Shown: positions 27,902 to 35,712 of the stretch, piece after piece | How the letters are laid out: each line of letters begins with the position of its first letter | Position numbering within the stretch: position 1 is the first letter of the stretch | NCBI RefSeq assembly: GCF_018130245.1 | Contig: NZ_JAFCKP010000001.1 | Span: 1,240,001 to 1,304,000, forward strand | Direction: 5' to 3' | DNA: 64,000 nt | DNA from: Bradyrhizobium sp. SZCCT0231 | GTDB lineage: Bacteria; Pseudomonadota; Alphaproteobacteria; Rhizobiales; Xanthobacteraceae | The notes under the pieces: generated by a model | The model's database searches: none | Seen by the model: only the letters and a program-made list of their open reading frames with translations | What the model was told of the DNA's origin: nothing | Position numbers and translations under genes: made by a program

Positions 27902-29977
27902 TTAAGGCACGCGCAACCCGTCCGGCATCGCAGGCTGGCGTCGGACCAGGAGAAACGCGATCAAGATCGTCGGCAGCAGGATGGCGAGGCCCAGCAAGGT
28001 CACTTGCATCTGCGACAGCGGCATGATGCCGCCGCCGGGGGTCGCCACCACGAAGCCGCCGATCACGAGCAGCACGCGAATGGGCCATTCCAGGCTGCCT
28101 GTGCCGCGCAGATCGCCGACGAAGGGCTGGTAGCCCTGGATGCCGCCACAGATGAACAGCGTGCCGAAGGCGGCGAGGCCCATCAGGCCGAGGCCGGCGA
28201 GATAGGGGCTCGGTCCCTGCAGCACCAGCGCCGGATTGAGCACGAAGAAGAACGGCAGGAAATAGATGATGCTGCCGACCCACATCGATTCCCAGCCGGT
28301 CTTCATTGCCGGCGAGCCGGCGATGCCTGCGGCCGCGAACGAGGCGATCGCGACCGGCGGCGTGATCGACGACAGCATGCCCCAATAGAAGATGAACATG
28401 TGCACCGCCATGCGGTTGAGCCCGAGCTTCTCCAGCGCGGGCGCGACCAGGATGGCGAGGAAGATGTAGCAGGCCGTCGTCGTCAGCCCGAGGCCGAGAA
28501 TGAGGCTGGTGAGGGCGCACATGCCGAGCAGCAGGAAGGCGTTGTCGCCGGCAATATGCAGGAGGTCGTTGGCAAGGCTCGACACCACGCCGGTCATGGA
28601 GAAGGCCCCGATCAGGAGGCCGCAGCCGGCGAGGATGCCGACCAGCTCCACGAAGGTGCGCCCGTTCACTTCCAGGAACCTGCCGATCGTCGCCAGCGTC
28701 CAGCGCGTGTCCTTGGAGAAGAACTGGTTGAGCACCAAGAGCAGCGCAGTCGCATAGAACGGCGCGTGGCTCTCGCGCTTGAAGTAGAGCAGCATCACGA
28801 TCAGGAGCGCGATGACGAAGACGTAGTACCAGCCGTCCTTGATCGTATCCATGATCCGCGGCAGCTCGGCGCGCGGAATGCCCTTCAGCTTGTGGCGGGC
28901 GGCATAGGCGTCGACCTGCATGAACAGGCCGACATAGTAGAGCACGGCCGGAATGATCGCGGCGACGGCGACGTCGGCGTAACTGACGTTGAGGAATTGC
29001 GCGATCACGAAGGCGGTCGCGCCCATCACCGGCGGCGCCAGCACCGCGCCGGTCGAGGCGCAGGCCTCGATCGCAGCGGCATAGGAGGCGCGGAAGCCGC
29101 TCCTCTTCATGACAGGGATGGTCATGGTGCCGGCGGTCAGCACGTTGGAGATGATCGAGCCCGACATCATGCCGAGCAGGCCGCTGGCAAAGATGCAGAC
29201 CTTGGCCGCGCCACCGCGGAAGGTGCCGCACAGCGCGAAGGCGAGGTTGATGAAGAATTTTCCGGCCCCGGTCATCATCAGCGCGGTGCCGAACACCAGG
29301 AAGCCGATCACGGTATCGGCGAAGGCCTGGATGGGAATGCCGAGCAGGCTCTCGCCCGAGAGCACATGATAGGCGGTCGCCTGCTCGAGCGTCGATTGCG
29401 TGCCGCGGAACGGCCCGAGCCAGCCGGCCTCGGCAAACAGCGGATAGACGGTGAAGGGGAGCACGCTCAGCAGCAGGCTCCAGCCGCCGGTGCGGCGCAG
29501 CGCCTCCATCAGCATCACCCACATCACGAGGCCCGCGGCGATCACGCCGGTCGGTGCGCCGCCGAATTCCCAACCGGCCTCCGCCGCCTTGCGCACGTTC
29601 GACATCAGCATGAGGGATGCCGCGAAAGTCGCGAGGAAGAGGGCGAGGTCATACCAGGGAATCCGGTCGAGCGGCGCGCGTTCGGTGCCCGGAAAGATCA
29701 GGAAGGTGAACGGCAGCATCAACGCGATCAGGAGATAGAAATACTCGGTGTTGAGCTGGGTGTAGCCGATGAAAAAGCGGAGGGAGAATTGCTGATTGAT
29801 GCAGAGCAGGATGGTCGCCGCGGTCGCTGCCACCAGCGCCCAGCGCCAGACGCCGCGAAGTGTGCGCACGCGCGTCACCTCCGCCTCCTGCATGTTGCCG
29901 GCGGCGCCATGCGGATCGTCGAACACGACCCGCTTGGCCTCGTCTTGCGGGGCGGTGGAGTTGGAAGCAGAAGACAT
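27902..29977 (-). CDS. TRAP transporter fused permease (4TM + 12TM), TAXI type
   Basis: A 691-residue integral membrane protein with about sixteen helices: the small DctQ-like and large DctM-like subunits are fused, as is standard for TAXI-class TRAP transporters. The first 50 residues are cytoplasmic. Signature stretches include GSIISNVLTAGTMTIPVMKR and GLGLTTTACYIFLAILVAPA in the large domain. TRAP systems take up organic acids using the sodium gradient and a periplasmic receptor, here the gene at 30121-31287. The stop is 21 bases before the glutaminase ATG on the same strand. Confidence 0.95.
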   Translation of the reverse strand: MSSASNSTAPQDEAKRVVFDDPHGAAGNMQEAEVTRVRTLRGVWRWALVAATAATILLCINQQFSLRFFIGYTQLNTEYFYLLIALMLPFTFLIFPGTERAPLDRIPWYDLALFLATFAASLMLMSNVRKAAEAGWEFGGAPTGVIAAGLVMWVMLMEALRRTGGWSLLLSVLPFTVYPLFAEAGWLGPFRGTQSTLEQATAYHVLSGESLLGIPIQAFADTVIGFLVFGTALMMTGAGKFFINLAFALCGTFRGGAAKVCIFASGLLGMMSGSIISNVLTAGTMTIPVMKRSGFRASYAAAIEACASTGAVLAPPVMGATAFVIAQFLNVSYADVAVAAIIPAVLYYVGLFMQVDAYAARHKLKGIPRAELPRIMDTIKDGWYYVFVIALLIVMLLYFKRESHAPFYATALLLVLNQFFSKDTRWTLATIGRFLEVNGRTFVELVGILAGCGLLIGAFSMTGVVSSLANDLLHIAGDNAFLLLGMCALTSLILGLGLTTTACYIFLAILVAPALEKLGLNRMAVHMFIFYWGMLSSITPPVAIASFAAAGIAGSPAMKTGWESMWVGSIIYFLPFFFVLNPALVLQGPSPYLAGLGLMGLAAFGTLFICGGIQGYQPFVGDLRGTGSLEWPIRVLLVIGGFVVATPGGGIMPLSQMQVTLLGLAILLPTILIAFLLVRRQPAMPDGLRVP

Positions 29978-30055
29978 GATTGATCCCGCGCGTGGGCTGG
30001 TGACGAACTAGGCGAATGGGCGTTGGTTGAGACGATCGGGCCGCGGGCTCCTCAA

Positions 30056-30077
30056 CCTCTCCCGCTTGCGGGAGAGG
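30056..30077. repeat. Short palindrome between TRAP genes
   Basis: CCTCTCCCGC and GCGGGAGAGG form a perfect 10-bp stem with a TT loop. It sits in the 143-base gap between the binding-protein gene and the permease gene, both on the minus strand. It may adjust the relative level of the two messages, or be a short repeat element. Confidence 0.7.
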
Positions 30078-30120
30078 GGGCGCAGCTCCCTCGTGGCAAC
30101 GATCAACGCCATCACCAAGA

Positions 30121-31287
30121 CTATTCCTCGAACCCATTCGGCATGCCGGCCTTGGCCAGCGCTGCGGCGCGCGCCTTCATCCAGCCGTCGAGGAAAGCCT
30201 TGTCATCCGCAGGCGGATTGGACTTGCCGTAATCGGTCCAGGCTGCGCCGAGCACCTCCTGGCGCTTGAACAGCTTGGTGTTGTGCGCCTCCTGCGCATC
30301 GCTCCATTGGCCGGCTTCCTTCAGCGCCTTCACGGCGCCGGGATGCACCGGCACCACCCAGTTCTTGGTCTGGCGATCGGCCGCGAGCCCGCCGGCGCCG
30401 GGCGCGGAATCCTTGTAGGCGTCGTAATTCACGATCATTGCCTTGGTGATCGCATAGACCTGGTCGGCCGGTTGCGAGGCGTAGGCGACGAAGATCGGAT
30501 AGGGATAGTTGCCGAGCTCGACCGGTTTCTCCGGCGAGATGCCGGCGCCGCAGGTCGCAGCTTGCGGGAAGAAGAACGAGCCGACCTTCTGCATCCGCGC
30601 CCAGCCTTCCTTGTCTTTGGCCGGGAGCGGCGGCCAGATCAACCCGCGCGGCGAAGCCTCGGCCTCCTTGGCGGGACCGGTGATGGTGGTGCCGAAGGCG
30701 GCATCGACGTCATTGTTGATCAGCCCTTTCCACATCGCCCCATAGCTGGCGAACTCGACGGCCTTGACGTCCTTCTGCGTCAGCCCTGCGAAGGCGAGCA
30801 CCGCGAGCGAGTTCTGGTTCAGCGCAGGCGAGCCGACCACGAAGCCAACGCGCTTGCCCTTGAGGTCCTTCAGCTCCTTCACGCCGGTGTCGGCGGCCAC
30901 CGCAAGCGAGGCGCAATTGCAGTCGACGGTCGAGAGCAGGATCTGGAGCGGCTGTGGCCCCCATTCCTTCGAGCCGAACTCGAACACGCCTTCCTGCGCG
31001 AAGTAGGTGCCCGATCCCATCGCCGCCGAGGCCGCGCGCTTGGCGCGCAGCGGCGCGAGGCGGGCAACGTCGTTGCCTGCGGGGAGCACGCGCACGTCGG
31101 TGCCGTACTTGTCCTTCATCATCTTGCCGACGCCGACCGCGATGTTGAAGCCGGCCGTGCCGGTGTCATAGGCGGTGAAGGTCAACGTCGCCGGAAGCTT
31201 GATGTCTTCGGCGAACGAATAGCGTGTAGACGCAAAAGAAATGCCCGCCACCAAGGCAGGCGCGAGCACGAGCAGCCCACGAAGCAT
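30121..31287 (-). CDS. TAXI-family TRAP solute-binding protein
   Basis: A 388-residue periplasmic receptor. An N-terminal signal peptide (MLRGLLVLAPALVAGISFAS, cleavage likely near YSFAED) precedes the TAXI domain with the characteristic GTGGTY-like region here TAYDTGTAGFNIAVGVGKMM. The ATG at 31287 has a GGAGGGAAAC ribosome site; the upstream in-frame ATG has none. First gene of the operon with the fused permease and glutaminase. The structurally studied Thermus TAXI protein binds glutamate or glutamine, which fits the glutaminase neighbour. The ligand remains an inference. Confidence 0.92.
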   Translation of the reverse strand: MLRGLLVLAPALVAGISFASTRYSFAEDIKLPATLTFTAYDTGTAGFNIAVGVGKMMKDKYGTDVRVLPAGNDVARLAPLRAKRAASAAMGSGTYFAQEGVFEFGSKEWGPQPLQILLSTVDCNCASLAVAADTGVKELKDLKGKRVGFVVGSPALNQNSLAVLAFAGLTQKDVKAVEFASYGAMWKGLINNDVDAAFGTTITGPAKEAEASPRGLIWPPLPAKDKEGWARMQKVGSFFFPQAATCGAGISPEKPVELGNYPYPIFVAYASQPADQVYAITKAMIVNYDAYKDSAPGAGGLAADRQTKNWVVPVHPGAVKALKEAGQWSDAQEAHNTKLFKRQEVLGAAWTDYGKSNPPADDKAFLDGWMKARAAALAKAGMPNGFEE

Positions 31288-31454
31288 GTTTCCCTCCAAT
31301 GATCCCCGCTTTGCCGCGAAGACTTTCATTCTTTGTTTGAAACAACGTTTTGTTTGAAACCGATCATGTCACCGCGATCAAGCGATGGCAACGCCGTACC
31401 GCGTATGCCGGAATGCGGCTGACAGATTGCCGCGGAAAACGTCGGATAAATCGC

Positions 31455-31676
31455 TCAACTCGTGACGATCGCGATCGGCTGTCCCTCGGCAACGACGTCG
31501 TCGAGCTTCACCAGAAGCGATGTGATCGTGCCGTTCGCCGGCGAGGGCACCGGGATCTCCATCTTCATCGCTTCGACCACCACAACGTCATCGCCATCTG
31601 CGACGGTTCCTCCAACTTGCACGGGAGTTGCGCAGATGCGTCCCGCGACCTCCGTGACGATCTTAATTTCTGGCAT
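31455..31676 (-). CDS. Biotin/lipoyl carrier protein (BCCP-like)
   Basis: A 73-residue single biotinyl domain with the biotin-acceptor motif EAMKME, Lys38 being the modified residue. The ATG at 31676 gives a compact domain (MPEIKIVTEVAGRI start); an ATG nine codons earlier also exists. It lies divergently from the IclR regulator, and a carboxyltransferase gene follows that. It is thus probably the carrier subunit of an acyl-CoA carboxylase or similar enzyme. A biotin carboxylase gene is not in the window. Confidence 0.88.
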   Translation of the reverse strand: MPEIKIVTEVAGRICATPVQVGGTVADGDDVVVVEAMKMEIPVPSPANGTITSLLVKLDDVVAEGQPIAIVTS

Positions 31677-31770
31677 GCCATCGCCTTTTTGTTGTCGTCG
31701 CAAAATGCCTGAGGTAGCGTCGTCTGCAAGCGGAATTTAATTCCGCAGAGCGGAACATACGGTAGGGAAC

Positions 31771-32745
31771 ATGGGACGACGATCGGAGCGGTTGAGTAGG
31801 CAAGGTGCGCTCGCTGGCGATGCCGGTGAGGGTGATGTCATCCAGGTGGTCTCGCGCGCGTTCGACGTGTTGCGATGCTTCGAGGGCCACGAGGCGAGGC
31901 TCGGCAATCTCGAGATTTCGAACCGCTGCGGTCTGCCGCGCTCGACGGTATCGCGGCTCACGCACACGCTGACCCGCATGGGCCAGCTCGTGTATCTCCC
32001 GCGCGATCAGAAATATCGCATCGGCCCGAGCGCGGTGGCGATGAGCGCCTCGATGATGAAGGGTGCGCAGCTGCGGAGCATGATCCGGCAACGGCTCCAG
32101 GAAGTGGCCGAGCAACTGCCGGGCACCGTCGGCTTCGTCGTGCCCGATCGCTTCCATCTCGTCTATCTCCTGTTCGCGCGCTCGGCGAGCGCGCTCGGCC
32201 TGCACGAGGGCACCGGCAGCCGCATCTCGATGGCCTCGACCGCCGCAGGCGCGGCCTACACCGCGGCCCTGGCGCCGGAAGTCGGCGATGCCTTCGTCGC
32301 AGATATGGAGCGGGAAGCCCCGGAGGCTGCGAAAATCCTGAAGCCCCGCATCGAGGCCAACCGGCAATCGCTGCGCGGGCGCGGCTATGTCGTGGCCTGC
32401 GGCCTCTGGAGCCCGCACATCAACGGCCTCGCGGTGCCGATCTGGTCGCCGCAATACCAGACCTTCGTGGTCATCACGATCGGCCTTCTGTCGGCGATGT
32501 ATGACGAGCAGCGTCTGCATGACGAAGTCGCTCCGCTGATGCTCGCGCTCGGTCGCTCGCTCGGCAGCCTGATGGAGGGCGCGGAAGGCGACGCTTTCAA
32601 CAACCGTATCTCGCGTAAGCCGGTCGCAATGGCCGTGCGCAACAATAACAAGCCGATCAATTCGGAGGGAGTGAATGAACTGGAAGCCGGAACTCGACGA
32701 GCTCGCCCGGCGCGAATCCTTCGCGCGGGAGATGGGCGGCGTTGA
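31771..32745 (+). CDS. IclR-family transcriptional regulator
   Basis: A 324-residue IclR protein. The winged helix is at about 22-85 (VIQVVSRAFDVLRCFEG, LGNLEISNRCGLPRSTVSRL) and the effector domain follows (TGSRISMASTAAGAAYTAAL). The N-terminus is longer than usual. The last 24 codons run into the carboxyltransferase gene, giving a 71-base overlap and a C-terminal tail without IclR character, so an extended 3' end rather than a functional domain. Divergent from the carrier protein and TRAP genes, it likely controls both sides. The effector is unknown. Confidence 0.88.
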   Translation: MGRRSERLSRQGALAGDAGEGDVIQVVSRAFDVLRCFEGHEARLGNLEISNRCGLPRSTVSRLTHTLTRMGQLVYLPRDQKYRIGPSAVAMSASMMKGAQLRSMIRQRLQEVAEQLPGTVGFVVPDRFHLVYLLFARSASALGLHEGTGSRISMASTAAGAAYTAALAPEVGDAFVADMEREAPEAAKILKPRIEANRQSLRGRGYVVACGLWSPHINGLAVPIWSPQYQTFVVITIGLLSAMYDEQRLHDEVAPLMLALGRSLGSLMEGAEGDAFNNRISRKPVAMAVRNNNKPINSEGVNELEAGTRRARPARILRAGDGRR

Positions 32746-34234
32746 CAAGGTCAAGCGACAGCATGACCAGGGCCGGCTGACTGTTCGGGAGCGTATCGAC
32801 AAGCTGATCGACAAAGGCAGCTTTCACGAGATCGGTGCCGTCTCCGGCATCGGGGAGTACGATTCCAGCGGCGAGCTGCAGAAATTGACGCCGGCGAACT
32901 GCGTGTTCGGCCGCGCGCGCGTCGACGGCCGCACCGTGGTCGTGGTCGGCGACGATTTCACCGTGCGCGGCGGCTCGGCCGATGCGTCGATCTCAGCCAA
33001 GCCGCTGATGGCGGAGGAGATGGCGCACGATTTCCGCCTGCCCATCGTCCGCATCGTCGAAGGCTCCGGCGGCGGCGGCTCGGTCAGGACCATCGAGACC
33101 AAGGGCGCGGCGAACCTGCCCGGGGGCATCGGCGGCACGCGCTGGTACCGCTTCACGATAGAAAATCTGTCGCGCGTGCCCGTGGTCGCGCTCGGCCTCG
33201 GCTCGGTTGCGGGCTTAGGCGCGGCGCGGCTTGCCGCCAGCCACTATTCGATCATGACCCGGAAGTCCGCGATGTTCGTCGCAGGGCCGCCGGTGGTGAA
33301 GGCGCTGGGGCAGGATCTTACCAAGGAGGAGCTCGGCGGCGCCGACATCCAGACCCGCGCCGGCGCAGTCGATCACGCCGTCGATACCGAGGAGGAGGCG
33401 TTCGCCTGCGCGCGGCGTTTCCTCTCCTACCTGCCGTCGTCGGTCTACGAGCTGCCGCCGACCTTGCCCTGCACCGACAACCCTGAACGCAGCGACGAGG
33501 CGCTGATGAATGCGGTGCCGCGCAACCGCAAGCAGGTCTACAAGATGCGGCCCATCATCGAGTCCGTCGTCGACAAGGGCTCGTTCTTCGAGGTCGCCAA
33601 GAATTTCGGCAAGCCGATCATTGTCGGCCTCGCGCGGCTCGAGGGCAGGGCCGTGCTGCTGCTCGCCAGCGACAGCTTCCACTATGGCGGCTCCTGGACG
33701 GCCGATGCCTGTCAGAAGGTGGTGCGCTGGGTCGACTTCGCCGAGACCTTCCATCTGCCGGTCGTCTATCTCATGGACTGCCCCGGCTTCATGATCGGCC
33801 TCGATGCCGAGAAGGCGGCGACCATCCGCCACGGCGTGCGCGTCATGGCTGCGGTGAACCAGACCACCGTGCCCTGGTGCACCGTGATCCTGCGCAACGC
33901 GTTTGGTGTCGCGGGTGTCGTGCATCAGCCCGCCGACCGCTTCTCGATTCGCTACGCCTGGCCGTCGGCCTATTGGGGCTCGCTCCCGCTCGAAGGCGGC
34001 ATCGAGGCCGCCTACCGCGCCGACATCGACGCGGCGGAAGACAAGGCGGCGAAGCTGAAGGAGATCGAGCAGCGCCTCAACAAGCTCCGTTCGCCGTTCC
34101 GCTCGGCCGAAAAATTCTGGGTCGAGGAGATCATCGATCCCAGAAAGACGCGATCGCTCCTGTGCGAGTTCGCGCGCCTCGCCGAGCCGCTGCGCAAAGC
34201 GGGGCCGCCGGAGAACTTTTCGATCAGGCCGTAG
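32675..34234 (+). CDS. Acyl-CoA carboxylase beta subunit (carboxyltransferase)
   Basis: A 519-residue carboxyltransferase of the PccB/AccD5 family with two crotonase-fold halves. The oxyanion-hole glycine motifs are in IVEGSGGGGSVRT and VYLMDCPGFMIG. It transfers CO2 from carboxybiotin to an acyl-CoA or related acid. The ATG at 32675 lies inside the IclR reading frame but has an excellent GGAGGGAGTG ribosome site, supporting this start. The partner carrier is probably the BCCP-like protein at 31455-31676; the ATP-dependent biotin carboxylase must be encoded elsewhere. The substrate (propionyl-, methylcrotonyl-, geranyl- or another acyl-CoA) cannot be decided here. Confidence 0.9.
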   Translation: MNWKPELDELARRESFAREMGGVDKVKRQHDQGRLTVRERIDKLIDKGSFHEIGAVSGIGEYDSSGELQKLTPANCVFGRARVDGRTVVVVGDDFTVRGGSADASISAKPLMAEEMAHDFRLPIVRIVEGSGGGGSVRTIETKGAANLPGGIGGTRWYRFTIENLSRVPVVALGLGSVAGLGAARLAASHYSIMTRKSAMFVAGPPVVKALGQDLTKEELGGADIQTRAGAVDHAVDTEEEAFACARRFLSYLPSSVYELPPTLPCTDNPERSDEALMNAVPRNRKQVYKMRPIIESVVDKGSFFEVAKNFGKPIIVGLARLEGRAVLLLASDSFHYGGSWTADACQKVVRWVDFAETFHLPVVYLMDCPGFMIGLDAEKAATIRHGVRVMAAVNQTTVPWCTVILRNAFGVAGVVHQPADRFSIRYAWPSAYWGSLPLEGGIEAAYRADIDAAEDKAAKLKEIEQRLNKLRSPFRSAEKFWVEEIIDPRKTRSLLCEFARLAEPLRKAGPPENFSIRP

Positions 34235-34257
34235 CATCCTTGCGCCAAGCCATGACG

Positions 34258-34420
34258 CTCGTGCCCCGGACGCACCGCAGCGCTTCCCTGGCGATGCGAA
34301 GCATCGTCCAGTTCAGCGGTGCGCTGCAGAGCCGGGGCCCATGCAACAGCGTGCTCGCAGCTTCCTGGGTCCCGGCTCAGCGCCGCAACGCTTAGCGTTG
34401 CAGCGCGTCCGGGACACGAG
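34258..34420. repeat. Intergenic palindromic repeat, CTCGTGCCCCGGACGC family
   Basis: The left end CTCGTGCCCCGGACGC pairs with GCGTCCGGGACACGAG at the right end. Inner parts GAGCCGGGGCCCATGCA and TCCCGGCTC pair partly. It lies just after the carboxyltransferase stop. A related element is at 51238-51378, which shares CCGGGAC...GGGCCCCGGCTC and CCGGGGCACG. Confidence 0.85.
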
Positions 34421-34560
34421 ACTTTCCGGTCCTGATGTCGGCGGAGAAGATCGCGGCCGCGATGATGCAGTGAGCGGCAGCGAGTTCTGACTATCCGGAT
34501 AATACAGGTGAGGCTAATCGGCGTCGGTGCCCGTGACACTGCTGCCGCGCGCTCCGCCCT

Positions 34561-34602
34561 CATCCTGAGGAGCCCGCCCAAAGCGGGCGTCTCGAAGGAT
34601 GG
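34561..34602. repeat. Short palindromic repeat, CATCCTGAGGAGC type
   Basis: CATCCTGAGGAGCCCGCCC and GGGCGTCTCGAAGGATG form an imperfect hairpin with the CCCGCC/GGCGGG core. I recognise this type as a frequent intergenic repeat in Bradyrhizobium, from memory only. The rest of the gap 34421-34907 contains no gene I can support. Confidence 0.7.
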
Positions 34603-34907
34603 CCGGAGAAAAGCTCTCAAATGCGATAGCCGCATTGTCATCTGGTGCGAACCGGATATTGGCCAAGCAAGCGTCTCCGCAATGCTCCAAATGCGAACCG
34701 AACTTGATTGCATGCCGCAAGCTTGACGCGCTGAACGGGCATTCGTGCGCTGCGAGTTAATCACCGTGGGCGCTACGTGTAGGCTATGAGACGATTGCAG
34801 CCCGCGTCGCGCAGTGCAGCGATTTTCAGCCGCTCTTTAGGCCCATTTCAGCCAAACTGTTATTGGTTTCTCGTTGTCCGGGGCAGGGTCTCATTTGGAG
34901 TCCTGCA

Positions 34908-35471
34908 ATGTTCAAGCGAGTATTTTCTGCGTGCCTCTTCGTTGTCCTGGGTTCTGCCGCTTCGGAAGCGCGGCCTTATCGCATTCATCAAGCTCCTGAA
35001 TGCAATGTCACCATGCCCTGCGACTTCTCATATTCGCAGACGCGACGCGAGCGGACTTCCAGATCTTCACTGATTTCCAGGCCCTCACTGCAAGCCTACC
35101 GCTCGACGCAGCTGACGGTGACTGATGCCGGGGGCGCCGCCGCGCCGGCGGCCGTCTCCGGTGTCTCCGTCACTCGCATTGTCGGTGGCCGACCGGCCGG
35201 TTGCCCTTCATCCTTCTGCGGCTGCGGCGCGGCCCTGCGCGTGTTCGGCCGTATCGTGCCGGAATTGAATCTCGCGTCCAACTGGCTGCGCTTTCCGCGG
35301 ACATCACCCGCACCAGGAATGGTTGCTGCGCGACGCGGCCATGTCTTCGTTCTGGAGCAGCACCTCGGCGGCGATATGTGGATGGCGTATGATGCCAATT
35401 CGGGCGGCCGCGCGACGCGCATTCATGCGCGCTCGCTGCGCGGCTATGCCGTGGTCAACCCGCGCGGCTGA
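34908..35471 (+). CDS. Secreted conserved protein of unknown function, Cys-rich core
   Basis: A 187-residue exported protein. The signal peptide is MFKRVFSACLFVVLGSAASE with cleavage near SEARP. A Ser/Arg-rich segment follows, then a core GRPAGCPSSFCGCGAALRVF with three closely spaced cysteines, and a C-terminal part LNLASNWLRFPRTSPAPGMV and GHVFVLEQ, which reads like a compact beta-rich module. I think similar proteins are common in Bradyrhizobium, but I know no function. A ribosome site TTGGAG precedes the ATG at 34908. It lies upstream of the Tad secretin gene with a 240-base gap. Confidence 0.75.
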   Translation: MFKRVFSACLFVVLGSAASEARPYRIHQAPECNVTMPCDFSYSQTRRERTSRSSLISRPSLQAYRSTQLTVTDAGGAAAPAAVSGVSVTRIVGGRPAGCPSSFCGCGAALRVFGRIVPELNLASNWLRFPRTSPAPGMVAARRGHVFVLEQHLGGDMWMAYDANSGGRATRIHARSLRGYAVVNPRG

Positions 35472-35524
35472 GAAACGGTGAGATGCCCGGCTCCGTCGCA
35501 GCCGGAGCACCTTGGCGCGATTTA

Positions 35525-35644
35525 CGGATCTAGTGCGCGCCGGGCGTTCATTTCCCGCGTGTATCGCTCTCCTCTGTTTTGTTTCACTTGTTGTAATGGC
35601 GACCGAACGGCCGACTTGCGACGTTAAACCCGCGTTGATGCCAC
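35525..35644. repeat. Leader block upstream of cpaC, duplicated at 42591-42700
   Basis: This non-coding block (from CGGATCTAG to GCGTTGATGCCA) has a clear diverged copy at 42591-42700: shared exact runs include GCGTGTATCGC and TTTTGTTTCA, and the overall order matches with small indels. It lies 70-190 bases before the cpaC ATG and probably holds its promoter region. Confidence 0.7.
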
Positions 35645-35712
35645 CTGGATCCCGCAGTCTGCGCGGGGGCCCGTGGCGTCTTCCGTGGGACTGGACGTTG
35701 AGGACGATCGTC

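Noticed and set aside
28004-29983. 659-codon open frame on the plus strand
   Set aside because: It is antisense to the TRAP permease gene; the product is full of Arg, His, Gln and Gly, as expected from GC-rich antisense frames, with no recognisable domain.
34786-35073. 95-codon plus-strand frame before the secreted unknown
   Set aside because: No ribosome site and no recognisable character; it overlaps the better-supported gene at 34908.
35512-35712. Upstream extension of the CpaC frame containing a hydrophobic stretch
   Set aside because: A complete signal peptide starts at 35713, and the upstream block is duplicated at 42591 as non-coding leader, so it is not part of the protein.
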